From: COE1 sp045579665
Lineage (GTDB): Bacteria; Bacillota; Clostridia; Lachnospirales; Lachnospiraceae
Length of the DNA: 32,759 nt
Reading direction: 5' to 3'
Assembly (NCBI GenBank): GCA_045579665.1
Contig: JAZNMO010000032.1
Location: 1 to 32,759, forward strand
Of this stretch, positions 32,701 to 32,759 are shown one piece after another. The notes below the pieces were generated by a model. That model did not search any database and was not told the DNA's origin. It saw only the letters and a list, made by a program, of their open reading frames with translations. The position numbers and the translations under genes are program-made. Each line of letters begins with the position of its first letter. The first letter of the stretch is position 1.

Positions 32701-32759
32701 ATGCTACTAAAAAAAATATCCAATAGCAATTATACAATAAGACAGCTAAAATTGCCATT
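32701..32759 (+). CDS. Transposase N-terminus, cut by the window end
   Basis: Only 19 complete codons are present, beginning MLLKKISNSNYTIRQLKLPL in pattern. A short basic start followed by a Q-L-x-L-P motif is typical of IS1182-type DDE transposases. No Shine-Dalgarno sequence is seen, common in these elements. Confidence 0.5.
   Translation, partial: MLLKKISNSNYTIRQLKLP

Larger units (their letters stand above)
32623..32759 (+). mobile_element. Left end of an insertion sequence (IS1182-like), runs off the window
   Basis: The boundary GGGGCTGT (32623-32630) is a typical start for IS1182-type terminal repeats. A hairpin (32650-32665 with 32670-32685, one A-A mismatch) ending in T6 lies between the end and the gene; such hairpins keep outside transcripts from driving the transposase. 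The transposase frame begins at 32701. The family is a judgement from the end sequence and 20 residues only. Confidence 0.65.

Overview
This window looks like the chromosome of a low-GC, Gram-positive, fibre-degrading gut or rumen anaerobe, most likely a Lachnospiraceae relative (Roseburia, Butyrivibrio or Agathobacter type). The clues are AT-rich intergenic DNA, strong Shine-Dalgarno sites, a T-box leader on leuS, a clostridial CspB-like subtilase, a secreted GH5 cellulase lipoprotein, cellulose-binding (CBM2-like) domains on a secreted toxin, and a LeuRS with an altered KMSKS loop. The genus is inferred, not proven.

Layout. 0.1-2.0 kb: a minus-strand XRE regulator / LytTR response regulator / truncated sensor kinase cluster. 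2.3-6.9 kb: a minus-strand polymorphic toxin locus. It holds a secreted protein with two CBM2-like domains, TSP3-type calcium repeats, a pre-toxin helical region and a C-terminal AHH-type HNH/EndoVII nuclease, followed by an ankyrin-repeat candidate immunity protein and two small unknown genes. 7.2-12.7 kb: an accessory island. A tyrosine recombinase with one nonsense codon lies beside a 4.4-kb segment bounded by perfect 72-bp inverted repeats. Inside are two convergent genes: a STAND NTPase with an N-terminal PD-(D/E)XK-like nuclease domain (Avs-like architecture) and a family 2 glycosyltransferase frameshifted at an A7 tract. A promoter-like sequence sits just outside the right repeat and points inward, while a strong terminator sits just outside the left repeat. 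This is the layout expected of an ON/OFF invertible switch.

12.6-25 kb: a NYN/LOTUS RNA-binding protein, a small membrane gene carrying two in-frame TAG codons, a subtilase, a hybrid histidine kinase, a threonine aldolase-family enzyme, the GH5 cellulase, a chemoreceptor, and a divergent MocR regulator with a short-chain dehydrogenase / NTF2-like operon. 26-32.8 kb: a possible structured RNA, a free-standing subtilase-prodomain-like protein, araA, a repeat-rich spacer with six 63-bp palindromic tandem repeats, leuS with its leucine T-box, an XRE regulator, and the left end of an insertion sequence (IS1182-like) running off the window.

How it fits together. Housekeeping and sugar-use genes (leuS, araA, cellulase, chemotaxis) are interleaved with conflict genes (toxin/immunity, STAND nuclease). 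The strongest candidates for something undescribed are the inverted-repeat-bounded STAND/glycosyltransferase cassette, then the cellulose-binding AHH toxin, then the 63-bp hairpin array. All calls come from reading sequence and translations; no database search, folding or alignment was run.
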